64,000 bases of DNA from Peribacillus cavernae (GTDB taxonomy: Bacteria; Bacillota; Bacilli; Bacillales; DSM-1321): the NCBI RefSeq assembly GCF_003989135.1, contig NZ_RYZZ01000005.1, positions 124,001-188,000 of the forward strand, read 5' to 3'. The notes below the pieces were generated by a model that worked only from the letters and a program-made list of their open reading frames with translations, did no database searches and was not told the DNA's origin. Numbering within the stretch: the stretch's first letter is position 1; each line of letters starts with the position of its first letter. Below are positions 41,717-52,868 of the stretch, piece by piece. The translations under genes were made by a program, and so were the position numbers.

Positions 41717-41748
41717 AAAACTGCTTAAGACAAGGTCCTCAAGCAGCA
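41717..41748 (-). terminator. Terminator of tdk
   Basis: CTGCTTGAGG / CTTAAGCAG stem followed by seven T residues on the minus strand. Confidence 0.8.
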
Positions 41749-41752
41749 TGCA

Positions 41753-42373
41753 TTACAATTCGGATAACTTTAACGCTTCTTCATTTATATTGCTATTTTT
41801 CCCCGGTACCTCATGATGATGTCTGCAGCGGGGCTCATATGATTCGGAAGCTCCCACGAGAATGACGGGATCATCATAGGAAGCGGGGGCTCCGTTGATT
41901 AACCGCTGCGTCCGGCTCGCAGGCGACCCGCACACGGCGCACACCGCTTGCAGTTTTGTGACTGATTCAGCCAATGACATTAGAAAAGGTACGGGGCCGA
42001 ATGGTTCACCACGGAAGTCCTGGTCCAGCCCTGCCAGGATGACGCGATAACCGCTGTCCGCAAGATGCTGGGCAACTTCTACAATTTCCTCATCGAAAAA
42101 TTGCACCTCATCGATCGCAATGATATCTAATTTCTCATCGAGATATTTAAAGATATCTGTAGAATGCGAAATGGATCTCGCCATTATCGAGGTGCGGTTA
42201 TGCGATACAACAGCTTCTTCCGCATAGCGATTATCTAAGGCAGGCTTAAAGACGGCTATTTGCTGTTTCGCAAATTGAGCACGGTTCACCCTTTTAATCA
42301 ATTCCTCGGATTTGCCGGAAAACATGCTGCCGCAAATAAGCTCAATCCAGCCTGATTGTTTCATTTCGTACAT
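41753..42373 (-). CDS. tdk: Thymidine kinase
   Basis: 206 residues from the ATG at 42371-42373 ([22 protein letters not shown]), matching the B. subtilis start; a longer upstream frame lacks a site. It phosphorylates thymidine in salvage. Walker A GSMFSGKS (15-22), AIDEVQFFD with the catalytic glutamate, and the zinc-binding [13 protein letters not shown] and CRHHH motifs are present. The gene is bracketed by direct copies B and C of the repeat family. Confidence 0.95.
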   Translation of the reverse strand: MYEMKQSGWIELICGSMFSGKSEELIKRVNRAQFAKQQIAVFKPALDNRYAEEAVVSHNRTSIMARSISHSTDIFKYLDEKLDIIAIDEVQFFDEEIVEVAQHLADSGYRVILAGLDQDFRGEPFGPVPFLMSLAESVTKLQAVCAVCGSPASRTQRLINGAPASYDDPVILVGASESYEPRCRHHHEVPGKNSNINEEALKLSEL

Positions 42374-42543
42374 TGAAACAGCCTCTCCCTTCCACAAATC
42401 GGTCCTTCTCATCGACAAAAAGGACATTCTTATAATTACAGGATACGTCAAAACATTTCCGATTGTTCCCCCACTGGATACCAATAACGTCCCCAACAAT
42501 AGAAAAACAAACCTAAAAAGGCATATGCCTGATAGGCAACAAA

Positions 42544-42839
42544 GAACAAAAGCGCAAGCGCCTAAAAGGAACGTCGACTAACATCCGCCACGTCCTGTGG
42601 CGAACGTCGACGTCAGCACATCCTGTGCAAGTCCGACAAGCATAAGACGAGCAGCTGTATGGGGAGCGGTTTTCTCCCCATCAGATGATTGGCTCATGAC
42701 CTCGAGGCCGACTAAAATTGCCACGTCCTCATGTCTTCGTCGGCACTAGCACGTCCTGTGCGTCGGGGCTAGGCGCTGGAGCTGGATGCAGATAATCAAA
42801 ATTAAGTTATCCACATAAAATTCAATCTATAGTTTCCTT
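42544..42839 (+). repeat. Nested-palindrome repeat, copy C (5' side of tdk) with extra modules
   Basis: Same ends and middle as copy B, including the TTATCCACA (42807-42815), but with extra self-complementary modules inserted on both sides of the tip: a GTCGAC...CGCCAC/GTGGCG...GTCGAC hairpin and GCACATCCTGTGC on the left, and GCCGAC/GTCGGC and GCACGTCCTGTGC on the right. Confidence 0.85.
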
Positions 42840-42845
42840 TACAGT

Positions 42846-42883
42846 AAAAAAAACAGGCAAGGAAATATGCTTGCCTGTTTTTT
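42846..42883. terminator. Second rpmE terminator, bidirectional
   Basis: AAAACAGGCAAG / CTTGCCTGTTTT with long A and T tracts. Confidence 0.8.
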
Positions 42884-42916
42884 TAGAACACTTCAGCAGT
42901 GAGTGAAGGATAAATA

Positions 42917-42944
42917 AAACTCCCATCCAGAGATGGAAGTTTCA
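42917..42944 (-). terminator. First rpmE terminator
   Basis: AACTTCCATC-TCTG-GATGGGAGTT followed by TTTATTT on the minus strand, ten bases after rpmE. Confidence 0.7.
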
Positions 42945-42954
42945 TCTAATCAAA

Positions 42955-43155
42955 TTACTTTATGCCGTATTTTTTGTTGAAGCGATCAACACGTCCGCCA
43001 ACTTCAGCGAACTTTTGACGTCCAGTATAGAATGGGTGGCATTCAGAGCAAGTCTCAACACGCACTTCATTTTTCACAGAACCTGTTTCAAAAGTATTCC
43101 CGCAAGAACATGTAACTGTTATCTTTTTATAATTTGGATGAATTCCAGCTTTCAT
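42955..43155 (-). CDS. rpmE: Ribosomal protein L31 (zinc type)
   Basis: 66 residues. It keeps the zinc-binding cysteines Cys16, Cys18, Cys36 and Cys39 (CSCG and CSEC), so it is the Zn form rather than the Zn-free paralogue YtiA. The basic C-terminus [14 protein letters not shown] is typical. Two tandem terminators follow. Position between tdk and rho is as in B. subtilis. Confidence 0.97.
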   Translation of the reverse strand: MKAGIHPNYKKITVTCSCGNTFETGSVKNEVRVETCSECHPFYTGRQKFAEVGGRVDRFNKKYGIK

Positions 43156-43237
43156 TCTTTTCAGCTCCTTCTGCCCTGAATCATTCGAAACAGAGTTATA
43201 TACTTCAAGGGGGGAAATAATCCCTCACCTATTTTGT

Positions 43238-43279
43238 AAAAACACATTGTGCTAATTATAGCAATTAGAAAATGTTTTT
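43238..43279 (-). terminator. Candidate rho terminator
   Basis: CTAATT-GCTAT-AATTAG stem extended by AAAACA/TGTTTT, with T residues at the end on the minus strand. Confidence 0.45.
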
Positions 43280-43300
43280 GCAACAACTTGTTAGACATTA

Positions 43301-44578
43301 CTAAGCGCGCTTTGCTGTTGCACCTTTTTTCATTTCTTCTTCCAGCTTGCTGAAAAATTCTTCATTGCCACTAGTTTGTTTTAAGCGGCGCAGGAATTTC
43401 TCGGCAAAATCCGGGGAATCAGACATTGTTTTACGAATCGCCCATAGCTTATCAAGATGTTCTTTTGGAATAAGCAGCTCTTCCTTGCGCGTTCCGGAAC
43501 GCCTGATATCGATGGCAGGGAAAATACGTCTCTCCGCCAATGAGCGGTCCAGATGAAGTTCCATATTACCTGTCCCTTTAAATTCCTCGTAGATGACATC
43601 GTCCATACGGGAACCTGTATCGACTAGGGCTGTCGCCAGAATCGTCAGGCTTCCGCCTTCTTCAATATTCCTTGCTGCCCCAAAGAACCGTTTTGGCCTA
43701 TGGAATGCAGCCGGATCAATCCCTCCGGAAAGCGTTCTTCCGCTTGGCGGAATTACCAGGTTATAGGCACGTGCCAGCCGGGTGATGCTGTCCATCAGGA
43801 TGATGACATCACGCTTATGCTCAACAAGGCGCATCGCCCTTTCTAGCACTAGCTCGGCCACTTTAATATGGTTTTCGGGCACTTCATCAAACGTCGAGCT
43901 GACAACATCACCTGCAACTGAACGTTCAATATCCGTTACCTCTTCCGGACGTTCATCAATCAACAGAACGATAAGCTCTGCTTCTGGATGGTTTGTTGTG
44001 ACTGCGTTGGCAATCTCCTTTATCAGCATCGTTTTACCCGCTTTTGGAGGGGCCACGATCAAACCGCGCTGTCCAAAACCGACCGGAGCCAAAACATCCA
44101 TGATCCGCGTAGATAAGTTTTTGTGGACGGTTTCCAATTTAATTTGCCTGTCAGGATACAAAGGAGTCAGTCCTGGAAAGTGAACCCGTTCTTTCGCTGA
44201 TTCAGGGTTATCCCCATTTACCGCTTCCACATGAAGTAATCCGTAATACCGCTCGTTTTCTTTGGGCGGCCTTACCTTGCCTGAAACCTTATCTCCGTTT
44301 CGCAAATCGAATCTGCGGATCTGCGAAGCTGAAATATAAATATCCTCTGAGCTTGGAGAATAGTTAATTGGACGCAGGAACCCGAAGCCCTCGGATGGGA
44401 TGATTTCCAGTACCCCTTGCATGAAGAGCAATCCATCTTGCTCTGCCTGCGCTTTTAAAATCGCAAAAATAAGTTCCTTTTTGCTAAGTTTGCTGTAGTA
44501 GGATACTTTATATTCGCGTGCGTGCTCATATAGATCCTTTAGTTTCATGTTTTCTAAATTTAAAATGGTTAAATTCAT
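43301..44578 (-). CDS. rho: Transcription termination factor Rho
   Basis: 425 residues. Hexameric RNA helicase/translocase that ends transcription. RNA-binding domain with [43 protein letters not shown], Walker A APPKAGKT (176-183), Walker [17 protein letters not shown] and the secondary-site region. B. subtilis Rho is nearly identical through the core. The ATG at 44576-44578 lacks a strong ribosome site; the leader (44579-44830) is AT-rich, consistent with autoregulation known in B. subtilis. Confidence 0.97.
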   Translation of the reverse strand: MNLTILNLENMKLKDLYEHAREYKVSYYSKLSKKELIFAILKAQAEQDGLLFMQGVLEIIPSEGFGFLRPINYSPSSEDIYISASQIRRFDLRNGDKVSGKVRPPKENERYYGLLHVEAVNGDNPESAKERVHFPGLTPLYPDRQIKLETVHKNLSTRIMDVLAPVGFGQRGLIVAPPKAGKTMLIKEIANAVTTNHPEAELIVLLIDERPEEVTDIERSVAGDVVSSTFDEVPENHIKVAELVLERAMRLVEHKRDVIILMDSITRLARAYNLVIPPSGRTLSGGIDPAAFHRPKRFFGAARNIEEGGSLTILATALVDTGSRMDDVIYEEFKGTGNMELHLDRSLAERRIFPAIDIRRSGTRKEELLIPKEHLDKLWAIRKTMSDSPDFAEKFLRRLKQTSGNEEFFSKLEEEMKKGATAKRA

Positions 44579-44941
44579 TATGACACCACACTTTATTTAA
44601 TTAAACGTTTTCACCCATACTGAACAAAAGAAATAGGATATGGACGAAACCATATATCCGGACAAGGGTATTCTTTTTTAGAAAGGATGATACATTCTTT
44701 GGGTAAAGAGAAAATAGTTGAAGGCTTCCTTGAAGTTTTGGAGTAGTATTGCAGAATGATCTCTCTATCTTTTATTAAAACAAGCTTAATTGTACTTTTT
44801 TTATAAGAAATATTCAACTTAAATTTATTTATAGCGAAAGCGAGCGATTATCGCCCGCTTTTAGGGCCTTGTAAAAAGGTACCCATCATTCCAAATTCAC
44901 AGTGCTAAACTTTTTAATAATGAATAAAAAGAAAAGCTCTT
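44579..44941. other. Interval between rho and glpX
   Basis: About 360 bp. A 68-codon minus-strand frame (44611-44817) starts with TTG, has no ribosome site and no recognisable protein, and was not accepted as a gene. The interval carries the glpX terminator hairpin at 44836-44864 and probably the rho promoter and leader. Confidence 0.5.
44836..44864 (-). terminator. glpX terminator
   Basis: AAAGCGGGCG / CGCTCGCTTT stem (one G-T pair) downstream of glpX. No long T tract. Confidence 0.5.
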
Positions 44942-45904
44942 CTACCTGATAACCAGGTTTGGCTTCTTCTTCAGGCTGTGCCGGCCTTCAATGAATCGGA
45001 CGGTTCCCGATTTTGCACGCATGACAAGAGAGTGTGTCTCTCCATAATTACCTTTAAACTGGACGCCTTTTAACAATTCTCCATCTGTCACACCAGTCGC
45101 GGCAAAAATGGCGTCATCACCACGGACAAGGTCTTCCATTCTAAGAACGCTGTTCAAATCTATGCCCATCTTATGGCAGCGCTCCGCTTCCTGGTCATTT
45201 TGCGGAAGGAGTTTGCCCTGAATCTCACCGCCGAGGCATTTAAGTGCCACCGCAGCAATCACTCCTTCAGGTGCCCCCCCTGTGCCGAACAAAATATCCA
45301 CACCGGTCTGGTCAAAGGCTGTATTGATGGCACCGGCGACATCGCCATCATTAATTAATTTAATTCGTGCGCCTGCTTCACGGAGCTCTTCGACTATTTT
45401 CGAGTGGCGCTCGCGGTGTAATACCGTCGCGACAACATCCTGGATATCTTTATTCTTTGCCTTTGCCACTGCTTTCAGGTTGTCCAAAACAGAAGCGTCA
45501 ATATCGATTTGCCCGACTGCCTCAGGCCCAACTGCAATCTTATCCATGTACATATCCGGAGCATGAAGGAGGTTGCCGTTATCAGCGATGGCTAATACCG
45601 CTAAAGCGTTCCATCCTCCTGAAGCAACAATGTTCGTTCCTTCCAGAGGGTCAACCGCAACATCTACACGAGGGCCATACCCGGTACCAAGCTTTTCGCC
45701 GATATACAGCATCGGCGCTTCATCCATCTCGCCTTCCCCGATCACGACAGTCCCTTTCATCGGTACTGTATCGAAGACATCCCGCATAGCCGAAGTAGCC
45801 GCATCATCTGCTTCTTCTTTTTTTCCTCTTCCCATCCAACGCGCTGAAGCCAAAGCGGCTCCTTCCGTTACGCGCACCAGCTCCATAGATAAGCTTCTCT
45901 CCAT
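44942..45904 (-). CDS. glpX: Class II fructose-1,6-bisphosphatase GlpX
   Basis: 320 residues. Hydrolyses fructose 1,6-bisphosphate in gluconeogenesis. Metal- and substrate-binding motifs are [35 protein letters not shown] and [13 protein letters not shown]. It corresponds to B. subtilis YwjI. Together with tal and fbaA it makes a local sugar-phosphate group. Confidence 0.95.
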   Translation of the reverse strand: MERSLSMELVRVTEGAALASARWMGRGKKEEADDAATSAMRDVFDTVPMKGTVVIGEGEMDEAPMLYIGEKLGTGYGPRVDVAVDPLEGTNIVASGGWNALAVLAIADNGNLLHAPDMYMDKIAVGPEAVGQIDIDASVLDNLKAVAKAKNKDIQDVVATVLHRERHSKIVEELREAGARIKLINDGDVAGAINTAFDQTGVDILFGTGGAPEGVIAAVALKCLGGEIQGKLLPQNDQEAERCHKMGIDLNSVLRMEDLVRGDDAIFAATGVTDGELLKGVQFKGNYGETHSLVMRAKSGTVRFIEGRHSLKKKPNLVIR

Positions 45905-46003
45905 TATTGGTTCCCCCTCAGTGCTACTTAACTATAATTACATAATAATTAGTATAACACAATCTCTTCATTATCGTAACACATTAAGGCACTGGGACTA
46001 TAT

Positions 46004-47287
46004 TCAATTTTTCAACTGCTCTACTTCCTCTTCGGACATCTTTTCTCTCCAGATCGTTGCACCAAGACCGGAAAGTTTTTCGGCAAGATGGCTGTAACCC
46101 CGGTCAATATGTTCCAGGCCGGTTACCTCCGTGATTCCCTCTGCAATTAACCCAGCTATGACAAGTGCAGCTCCTGCACGGAGATCACTTGCTTTTACCT
46201 TGGCTCCCTGAAGCTGGATTGGGCCGTTGATAATCGCGGATCTGCCTTCTACTTTAATATTGGCATTCATCCGCCGAAGCTCGTCTATATGTTTAAAACG
46301 GGCCCCGTATATCGTATCGGTTACAACACTGGATCCTCCTGCCCTGGTCAATAATGAAGTGAATGGCTGCTGCAGGTCGGTAGGAAAACCAGGATAGACG
46401 AGCGTTTTTATATCAACGGACTTAAACTCAGCACCGGGAGAAACGAAAATCTGATCATCCCCTGCTTCGATGTTGACACCCATTTCCCTTAGTTTAGCTG
46501 TTAGAGATTCTAGATGCTGGGGAATGACATTATCAATCAAGATGCCTTGTCCGACAGCTGCAGCCAGAATCATGAACGTCCCTGCTTCTATCCGGTCAGG
46601 AATGATTGTGTGTTTGCACCCGCTTAAGTTCTCAACGCCGTCGATGCGGATGACATCTGTTCCGGCCCCTTTAATTTTCGCTCCCATATTGGTCAGCAAA
46701 GTAGCTACATCGATAATTTCCGGTTCTTTTGCAGCGTTTTCAATGACTGTCCTTCCTTTTGCCAAAACAGCTGCAAGCATGATATTGATTGTAGCGCCTA
46801 CACTGACAACATCGAGGTAGATACGCGCGCCCCTAAGCTCGTCCGCACGCAAATAAATCGCACCCTGCTCATTTGTCACCTGTGCACCTAGTGCTTCAAA
46901 CCCTTTGATATGCTGGTCGATTGGACGCGGCCCTAAATGGCACCCTCCTGGGAGACCAATCACCGCTTTTTTGAATTTCCCAAGCATGGCACCCATTAAA
47001 TAATAGGAAGCACGGAGCATCTTGACTCGTCCATTCGGCAATGGCATTGAAATCATCTTGCTGGGATCGACCGTCATTTCTCCATCATGAAAAGAAACCG
47101 TTCCGCCTATCTCTTCAAGGAGGCCCTTTAAAATTTGCACATCCGAGATATCAGGCAGACCCTCGATTGTAACCGGAGAATCAGCAAGTATAGTAGCAGG
47201 TATAAGAGCAACTGCGCTATTTTTCGCACCGCTTACACGGATGCTGCCTTTCAACGGATAGCCGCCTGCAATTTTAAGCTTTTCCAT
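46004..47287 (-). CDS. murAB: UDP-N-acetylglucosamine 1-carboxyvinyltransferase, second copy (MurAB)
   Basis: 427 residues from the ATG at 47285-47287 ([14 protein letters not shown]), six bases after AAGGGAG. Active-site loop [19 protein letters not shown] has Cys116; Lys22 is conserved ([11 protein letters not shown]). Paralogue of MurAA at 8435. Low-GC Gram-positives typically keep both; in B. subtilis only MurAA is essential. Position between tal and glpX/rho identifies it as MurAB (MurZ). Confidence 0.95.
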   Translation of the reverse strand: MEKLKIAGGYPLKGSIRVSGAKNSAVALIPATILADSPVTIEGLPDISDVQILKGLLEEIGGTVSFHDGEMTVDPSKMISMPLPNGRVKMLRASYYLMGAMLGKFKKAVIGLPGGCHLGPRPIDQHIKGFEALGAQVTNEQGAIYLRADELRGARIYLDVVSVGATINIMLAAVLAKGRTVIENAAKEPEIIDVATLLTNMGAKIKGAGTDVIRIDGVENLSGCKHTIIPDRIEAGTFMILAAAVGQGILIDNVIPQHLESLTAKLREMGVNIEAGDDQIFVSPGAEFKSVDIKTLVYPGFPTDLQQPFTSLLTRAGGSSVVTDTIYGARFKHIDELRRMNANIKVEGRSAIINGPIQLQGAKVKASDLRAGAALVIAGLIAEGITEVTGLEHIDRGYSHLAEKLSGLGATIWREKMSEEEVEQLKN

Positions 47288-47514
47288 AATAAACTCCCTT
47301 CTACTCTGAGCAGTTAAAAAGACATCTTTGACATACACCCATTCATTTAGGAATTATTTCCCAAGACAAATGTATATAATCCGACATTATTTTCTTTCCA
47401 TTTTATTAGTTTACACAAAAAGAGAAAAGTCATGTAAAAATTTTGAAAAAAATTTAAAAATGGGCGAATAGCCACAGCTGTTCTTTGTATGCAGAAGTAG
47501 GGAGAAAGTTCAGA

Positions 47515-48165
47515 TTATGCTTCCTCGCGGGCATTCCAGTCAGCAAGGAAAGCCTCAATGCCTTTATCGGTCAGCGGATGCTTGAATAGCTGCATCAGCA
47601 CCTTATATGGGATCGTGGCAATATGCGCCCCATTTAAAGCAGCTTCCGTAATATGCATAGGGTGCCGAATCGAAGCCGCGATAATTTCTGATTGAATATC
47701 GTGAATCGCGAAAATATCGGCGATATCCGAAATCAAATGCATGCCATTGAAGCCGATATCATCAAGGCGGCCCAGAAACGGTGACACATACGTCGCTCCC
47801 GCTCTTGCAGCAAGCAATGCCTGATTCGCACTGAAAATTAACGTAACGTTTGTTTTAATGTTTTCCTTTGTTAAAGCCGAAACAGCTTTAAGCCCGTCTG
47901 GGGTCATCGGAACCTTAACGGTAATGTTCGGCGCAATCGCGGAAAGCACTTTCGCTTCCTTCATCATCCCTTCAAAATCAAGAGATATTACCTCTGCACT
48001 GACTGAATCCTGCACCAAGCTCGTGATTTCTTTCAAACGGTCATGGAAGGAAACGTTCTTTTCCTTTGCGACAAGTGACGGATTCGTTGTTACGCCAGCG
48101 AGAACGCCAAGTGCGTGGGCCTCGCGAATTTCATCAATATTAGCGGTATCAATAAAAAATTTCAT
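47515..48165 (-). CDS. tal: Transaldolase (TalC/FSA-like family)
   Basis: 216 residues, the short transaldolase type. Schiff-base lysine Lys84 in [39 protein letters not shown] is the typical start. GGAGG ahead of the ATG. It transfers a dihydroxyacetone unit between sugar phosphates; the short family also includes fructose-6-phosphate aldolases, so exact specificity is inferred from the B. subtilis YwjH orthologue. Lies between fbaA and murAB. Confidence 0.93.
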   Translation of the reverse strand: MKFFIDTANIDEIREAHALGVLAGVTTNPSLVAKEKNVSFHDRLKEITSLVQDSVSAEVISLDFEGMMKEAKVLSAIAPNITVKVPMTPDGLKAVSALTKENIKTNVTLIFSANQALLAARAGATYVSPFLGRLDDIGFNGMHLISDIADIFAIHDIQSEIIAASIRHPMHITEAALNGAHIATIPYKVLMQLFKHPLTDKGIEAFLADWNAREEA

Positions 48166-48352
48166 CTTAAAACCTCCATCTCTTTTTCAACTATATAAGC
48201 ATACTTTTGTGAATGGTGTAAATGGCGAATTTGTAATTGTCAATAAATATAAGAGAAAAGGGCCTTTACCCATGACATAATGCCGCCTTTTCTAGGGTGG
48301 GCATTTGCTTTATGGAGAATCAGACCCTTATTGGGATATATCTAATTTTAGA

Positions 48353-49213
48353 TTACTCAGCTTTTCCGTTTGAACCAAATTCGCGGATTTTGCCGACAAC
48401 CGTTTCCTTAATTGCATCACGGCCCGGTCCGATATATTTACGGGGATCGTATACGTCAGCATCTTTGTTCAGGACCTCGCGGACAGCCTTTGTGAAAGCG
48501 ATCTGGTTTTCCGTATTTACATTGATCTTGGAAGTTCCCAGTGTTACTGCCTTTTGAATATCCTTAGTTGGAATGCCTGTACCACCGTGTAATACTAACG
48601 GAATTCTTGTTAAATCACGTACTTCTTCCATTTCTTTAAAGCCGAGGTTAGGCTCGCCTTTATAAGGTCCATGGACAGAACCCAGGGCAGGTGCAAAGCA
48701 GTCAACACCTGTGCGTTTGACTAATTCTTCACACTCTTTTGGATCAGCATAAATAACACCATCGGCTACTACATCGTCTTCCTGTCCGCCAACAGTACCT
48801 AGTTCAGCTTCAACAGAAACTCCTTTAGCATGGGCATATTCGACAACTTTTGAAGTTGTTTCGATATTTTCTTCCAAAGGATGGTGAGAAGCGTCGATCA
48901 TAACGGAAGTGAAGCCCGCATCAATCGCTTCCTTACACTTGTCAAGGCTTGAGCCATGGTCAAGATGGATTGCCACAGGGACAGTGACCTTCATATCTTC
49001 CAATAAACCTTGAACCATCATGACAGTTGTTTTAAAACCGCCCATGTGACGTGCTGCACCTTCTGATACACCAAGGATGACCGGTGATTTTTCTTGCTCT
49101 GCAGCAGCTAAAATCGCCTGAGTCCACTCCAGGTTATTAATATTGAACTGGCCGACTGCATATTTACCCTCAAGGGCTTTATTAAGCATATCTTTCATTG
49201 ATACTAAAGGCAT
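48353..49213 (-). CDS. fbaA: Class II fructose-1,6-bisphosphate aldolase
   Basis: 286 residues. Zn-dependent glycolytic/gluconeogenic aldolase. Metal ligands: Asp85-His86 region ([10 protein letters not shown]), GSVHGPYKG and VLHGGTGIP. The ATG has GGAGGAAATTA in front. A small palindrome CTGCATTTGCAG lies in its 5' leader, about 25 bases upstream. Confidence 0.96.
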   Translation of the reverse strand: MPLVSMKDMLNKALEGKYAVGQFNINNLEWTQAILAAAEQEKSPVILGVSEGAARHMGGFKTTVMMVQGLLEDMKVTVPVAIHLDHGSSLDKCKEAIDAGFTSVMIDASHHPLEENIETTSKVVEYAHAKGVSVEAELGTVGGQEDDVVADGVIYADPKECEELVKRTGVDCFAPALGSVHGPYKGEPNLGFKEMEEVRDLTRIPLVLHGGTGIPTKDIQKAVTLGTSKINVNTENQIAFTKAVREVLNKDADVYDPRKYIGPGRDAIKETVVGKIREFGSNGKAE

Positions 49214-49397
49214 TTAATTTCCTCCTAGCAAATGTTCTCCTGCAAATGCAGATTCTCTCTAGAATTTCCCCTTAAATATGCAGTTACATACCACATGGAT
49301 TTCCGGGAAATTTCAAAATCACTCTTAGCATATCAGGACAGAAAAAAAACAGCAACAAATTCAAACGAAAGTCGAAATGACCCGTTCTCTTAAATCA

Positions 49398-49450
49398 TAA
49401 AAAAATACGGCTTATATTTCAGGAGATAAGCCAGTCCTGAAATACGGCCG
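49398..49450 (-). terminator. Terminator between spo0F and fbaA with two alternative stems
   Basis: On the minus strand either TATTTCAGGA/TCCTGAAATA (extended by CGGC/GCCG) or GGCTTAT/ATAAGCC can form; both end before GTATTTTTTT. The stems are mutually exclusive. Confidence 0.6.
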
Positions 49451-49521
49451 CAGGGTTATATTCAATATTTGCGAGAGTACATTTCATTAATATGAATTAC
49501 AAGTATGAATGACCATTATTA

Positions 49522-49893
49522 TCATGACTTTCGCACGAGCAAATAATCTTTAACCGCTTTTCGTATATCATCAATATCAAAAGGTTTAGCAAAATGAGTC
49601 ATGGCCCCTAAGTCCTTGGCTTTTTGAATCATATCTAATTCGCCATAGGCAGTCATTATAATGACTCGAATATCCGGATCAAGCTGCTTCATGCGTTTCA
49701 AAATTTCTATGCCGTCCATTCCCGGAATCTTCATGTCCAACAGAACTAAATCAGGAGAATGTTTTGTCACAATATCCAGCGCTTGCACACCGTTAGCGGC
49801 TTGGAACGTATTATACCCCTCTTTGTTAAGCACTTCATTGAGCAAAATTCTGATTCCAAATTGATCATCTACAATTAATATTTTTCCTGCCAT
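49522..49893 (-). CDS. spo0F: Sporulation phosphorelay response regulator Spo0F
   Basis: 123 residues, a single receiver domain. Spo0F receives phosphate from sporulation kinases and passes it to Spo0B. Phosphoacceptor Asp53, acidic pair Asp9-Asp10, Thr81 and Lys103 (HFAKPFD) are present. GAGGTG precedes the ATG. A sigma-H promoter is well placed about 155-180 bp upstream, in the region shared with the divergent ywjG. Confidence 0.97.
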   Translation of the reverse strand: MAGKILIVDDQFGIRILLNEVLNKEGYNTFQAANGVQALDIVTKHSPDLVLLDMKIPGMDGIEILKRMKQLDPDIRVIIMTAYGELDMIQKAKDLGAMTHFAKPFDIDDIRKAVKDYLLVRKS

Positions 49894-50046
49894 TCTCGCA
49901 CCTCTTCCTAATCTGAAGAAATAAATAGCTGTACACTTGAAAAACTATCATGACTACCATCTGCCCAGTCTATGTATGTATGGTATATAACCCTGAAGCC
50001 AGCCGTGTTTCCCCTGTCAAACACATAAATAAAGCTATTTTTATAT

Positions 50047-50074
50047 ATTCGCTAAATATTTCCCGAAATCCTGC
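50047..50074 (-). promoter_or_regulatory. Candidate sigma-H promoter of spo0F
   Basis: -35 GCAGGATTT (50066-50074), 12-bp spacer, -10 AGCGAAT (50047-50053), fitting RNAGGAWWW-N(11-12)-RNNGAAT. Further downstream TTTGACA resembles part of a Spo0A box. Confidence 0.6.
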
Positions 50075-50195
50075 TTGCCGGGCGGAAACAATTTGCAGAT
50101 TTTATTTCCCGGCAAGTGTTCCCCTATCGTTCGCTTTCGGGAATTCATTGATTTATACTAAACGGTGACGATAATTTTTAAAGGAGTAAAACAAC

Positions 50196-50735
50196 ATGTT
50201 AAAAATGTTTTCGACCCAGATAAGCGGGTTGTTTAAAAAGATAATGGACGGAGAAGAGTTTTCGTTTGAGGACTGTGCCCGATTGCTGGCCCAAGCTTCC
50301 ATCGGAGACGGTACCATTTACATACATGGTTTTGGAGAAATGCAGGGAATCCTTGCAGAAGCATTGGGAGGTGCGGAACCGTTCCTGTCCGCTATGCCTC
50401 TATATGATGCTGGAAATGAGCTGGCTGCGATTACAAGCGCGGACCGGGTTCTGGTTTTTACCCGGCATTCGAACGACAGCGGAGCTTTGCAGCTTGCCCG
50501 GCAGCTTCAGGAACAAGGGATCCCTTTCACCGCAGTGTCCACCCTCGTTCCATTTGCCGAACACTCACTGGACAAACTGGCAGATGTGCATATGGATTTA
50601 CGCCTTCAAAAAGGGTTGCTTCCGGATGATAGCGGAAACAGGGTTGGCTTCCCAACGTTGATAGCGGCTTTGTTTGTTTATTATGGGATCAAATTTACTT
50701 TGGATGAAATACTACAGGAGTATTCGGAAGAATGA
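50196..50735 (+). CDS. ywjG: YwjG, DUF2529 family protein
   Basis: 179 residues. The family has a SIS-like fold by sequence pattern: GDGTIYIHGFGEMQGILAEAL, LAAITSADRVLVFTRHSNDSGALQLARQLQEQGIPFTAVSTL and a helical C-terminus. Unlike true SIS isomerases no catalytic set is obvious, so function is unknown. AAAGGAG nine bases before the ATG. Divergent from spo0F and convergent with pyrG, the same arrangement as in B. subtilis. Confidence 0.88.
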   Translation: MLKMFSTQISGLFKKIMDGEEFSFEDCARLLAQASIGDGTIYIHGFGEMQGILAEALGGAEPFLSAMPLYDAGNELAAITSADRVLVFTRHSNDSGALQLARQLQEQGIPFTAVSTLVPFAEHSLDKLADVHMDLRLQKGLLPDDSGNRVGFPTLIAALFVYYGIKFTLDEILQEYSEE

Positions 50736-50853
50736 TCGACAGTAATTGATTTAGTCTGGATAGTATACGGTGCGTTTTAGAAAGTAAATCGTCCGGGTTG
50801 GGTAGTAGTTGAAATGATTTGGATTGTAAACCATAAAGTCCGAAAAAAAGTTG

Positions 50854-50893
50854 AAAACGCCTGGATGGCTATTCCTATCCAGGCGTTTTTTTT
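50854..50893. terminator. Bidirectional terminator between ywjG and pyrG
   Basis: AAAACGCCTGGAT / ATCCAGGCGTTTT, 13 bp, with T tracts on both strands. Confidence 0.85.
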
Positions 50894-50931
50894 ATCCAAA
50901 TTACGACATGTTTGTTTCAAAGCTGATTCAT

Positions 50932-52554
<1,623 letters not shown>

Positions 52555-52680
52555 TTAATCTTTTTATCTAACTATCACCCAGGCCGAACCATTAAAAGTC
52601 CAAACCTGATCTGTTTCCCCATGTAGTTTTTCCCTTTAACGAGAAATCATTACAAGGTTAGCATTAAGGAATAAAAACAA

Positions 52681-52726
52681 AAAAATGATGTCCGTTTTGA
52701 ATGTGGCATCCAAAATTCATCATTTT
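52681..52726 (-). terminator. Second hairpin in the pyrG leader
   Basis: AAAATGATG / CATCATTTT with an inner TTTTG/CAAAA stem, followed by seven T residues and TTTTTA on the minus strand. It looks like another intrinsic terminator, 140 bp before the pyrG start. Confidence 0.55.
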
Positions 52727-52741
52727 CCCTGTTATCTCTAC

Positions 52742-52782
52742 AAAAAAACAAAAACGCCCCTCTTACAAAAGTAAGGGAGCGT
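52742..52782 (-). promoter_or_regulatory. pyrG attenuator (CTP-sensing terminator)
   Basis: ACGCTCCCTTAC-TTTT-GTAAG(A)GGGGCGT then GTTTTTTT. The 5' arm is C/T-rich and can pair with extra G residues added at the 5' end of the transcript. Confidence 0.75.
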
Positions 52783-52810
52783 TGTATTTTATCAACGTGT
52801 CCATGTTTAA

Positions 52811-52853
52811 GGAGCCCAAAAATGATTTTACAAATTCCGCTTTAAAAAGTCAA
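52811..52853 (-). promoter_or_regulatory. pyrG promoter with GGGCTCC initiation region
   Basis: -35 TTGACT (52848-52853), 17-bp spacer, -10 TAAAAT (52825-52830) and, seven bases further, GGGCTCC (52817-52811), the initially transcribed sequence needed for reiterative G addition at low CTP. It starts 16 bp after the rpoE stop. Confidence 0.75.
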
Positions 52854-52868
52854 GCATGGATCAGGAAC

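Noticed and set aside
44611-44817. 68-codon minus-strand frame between rho and glpX
   Set aside because: TTG start with no ribosome site, no recognisable domain, AT-rich composition like the surrounding leader.
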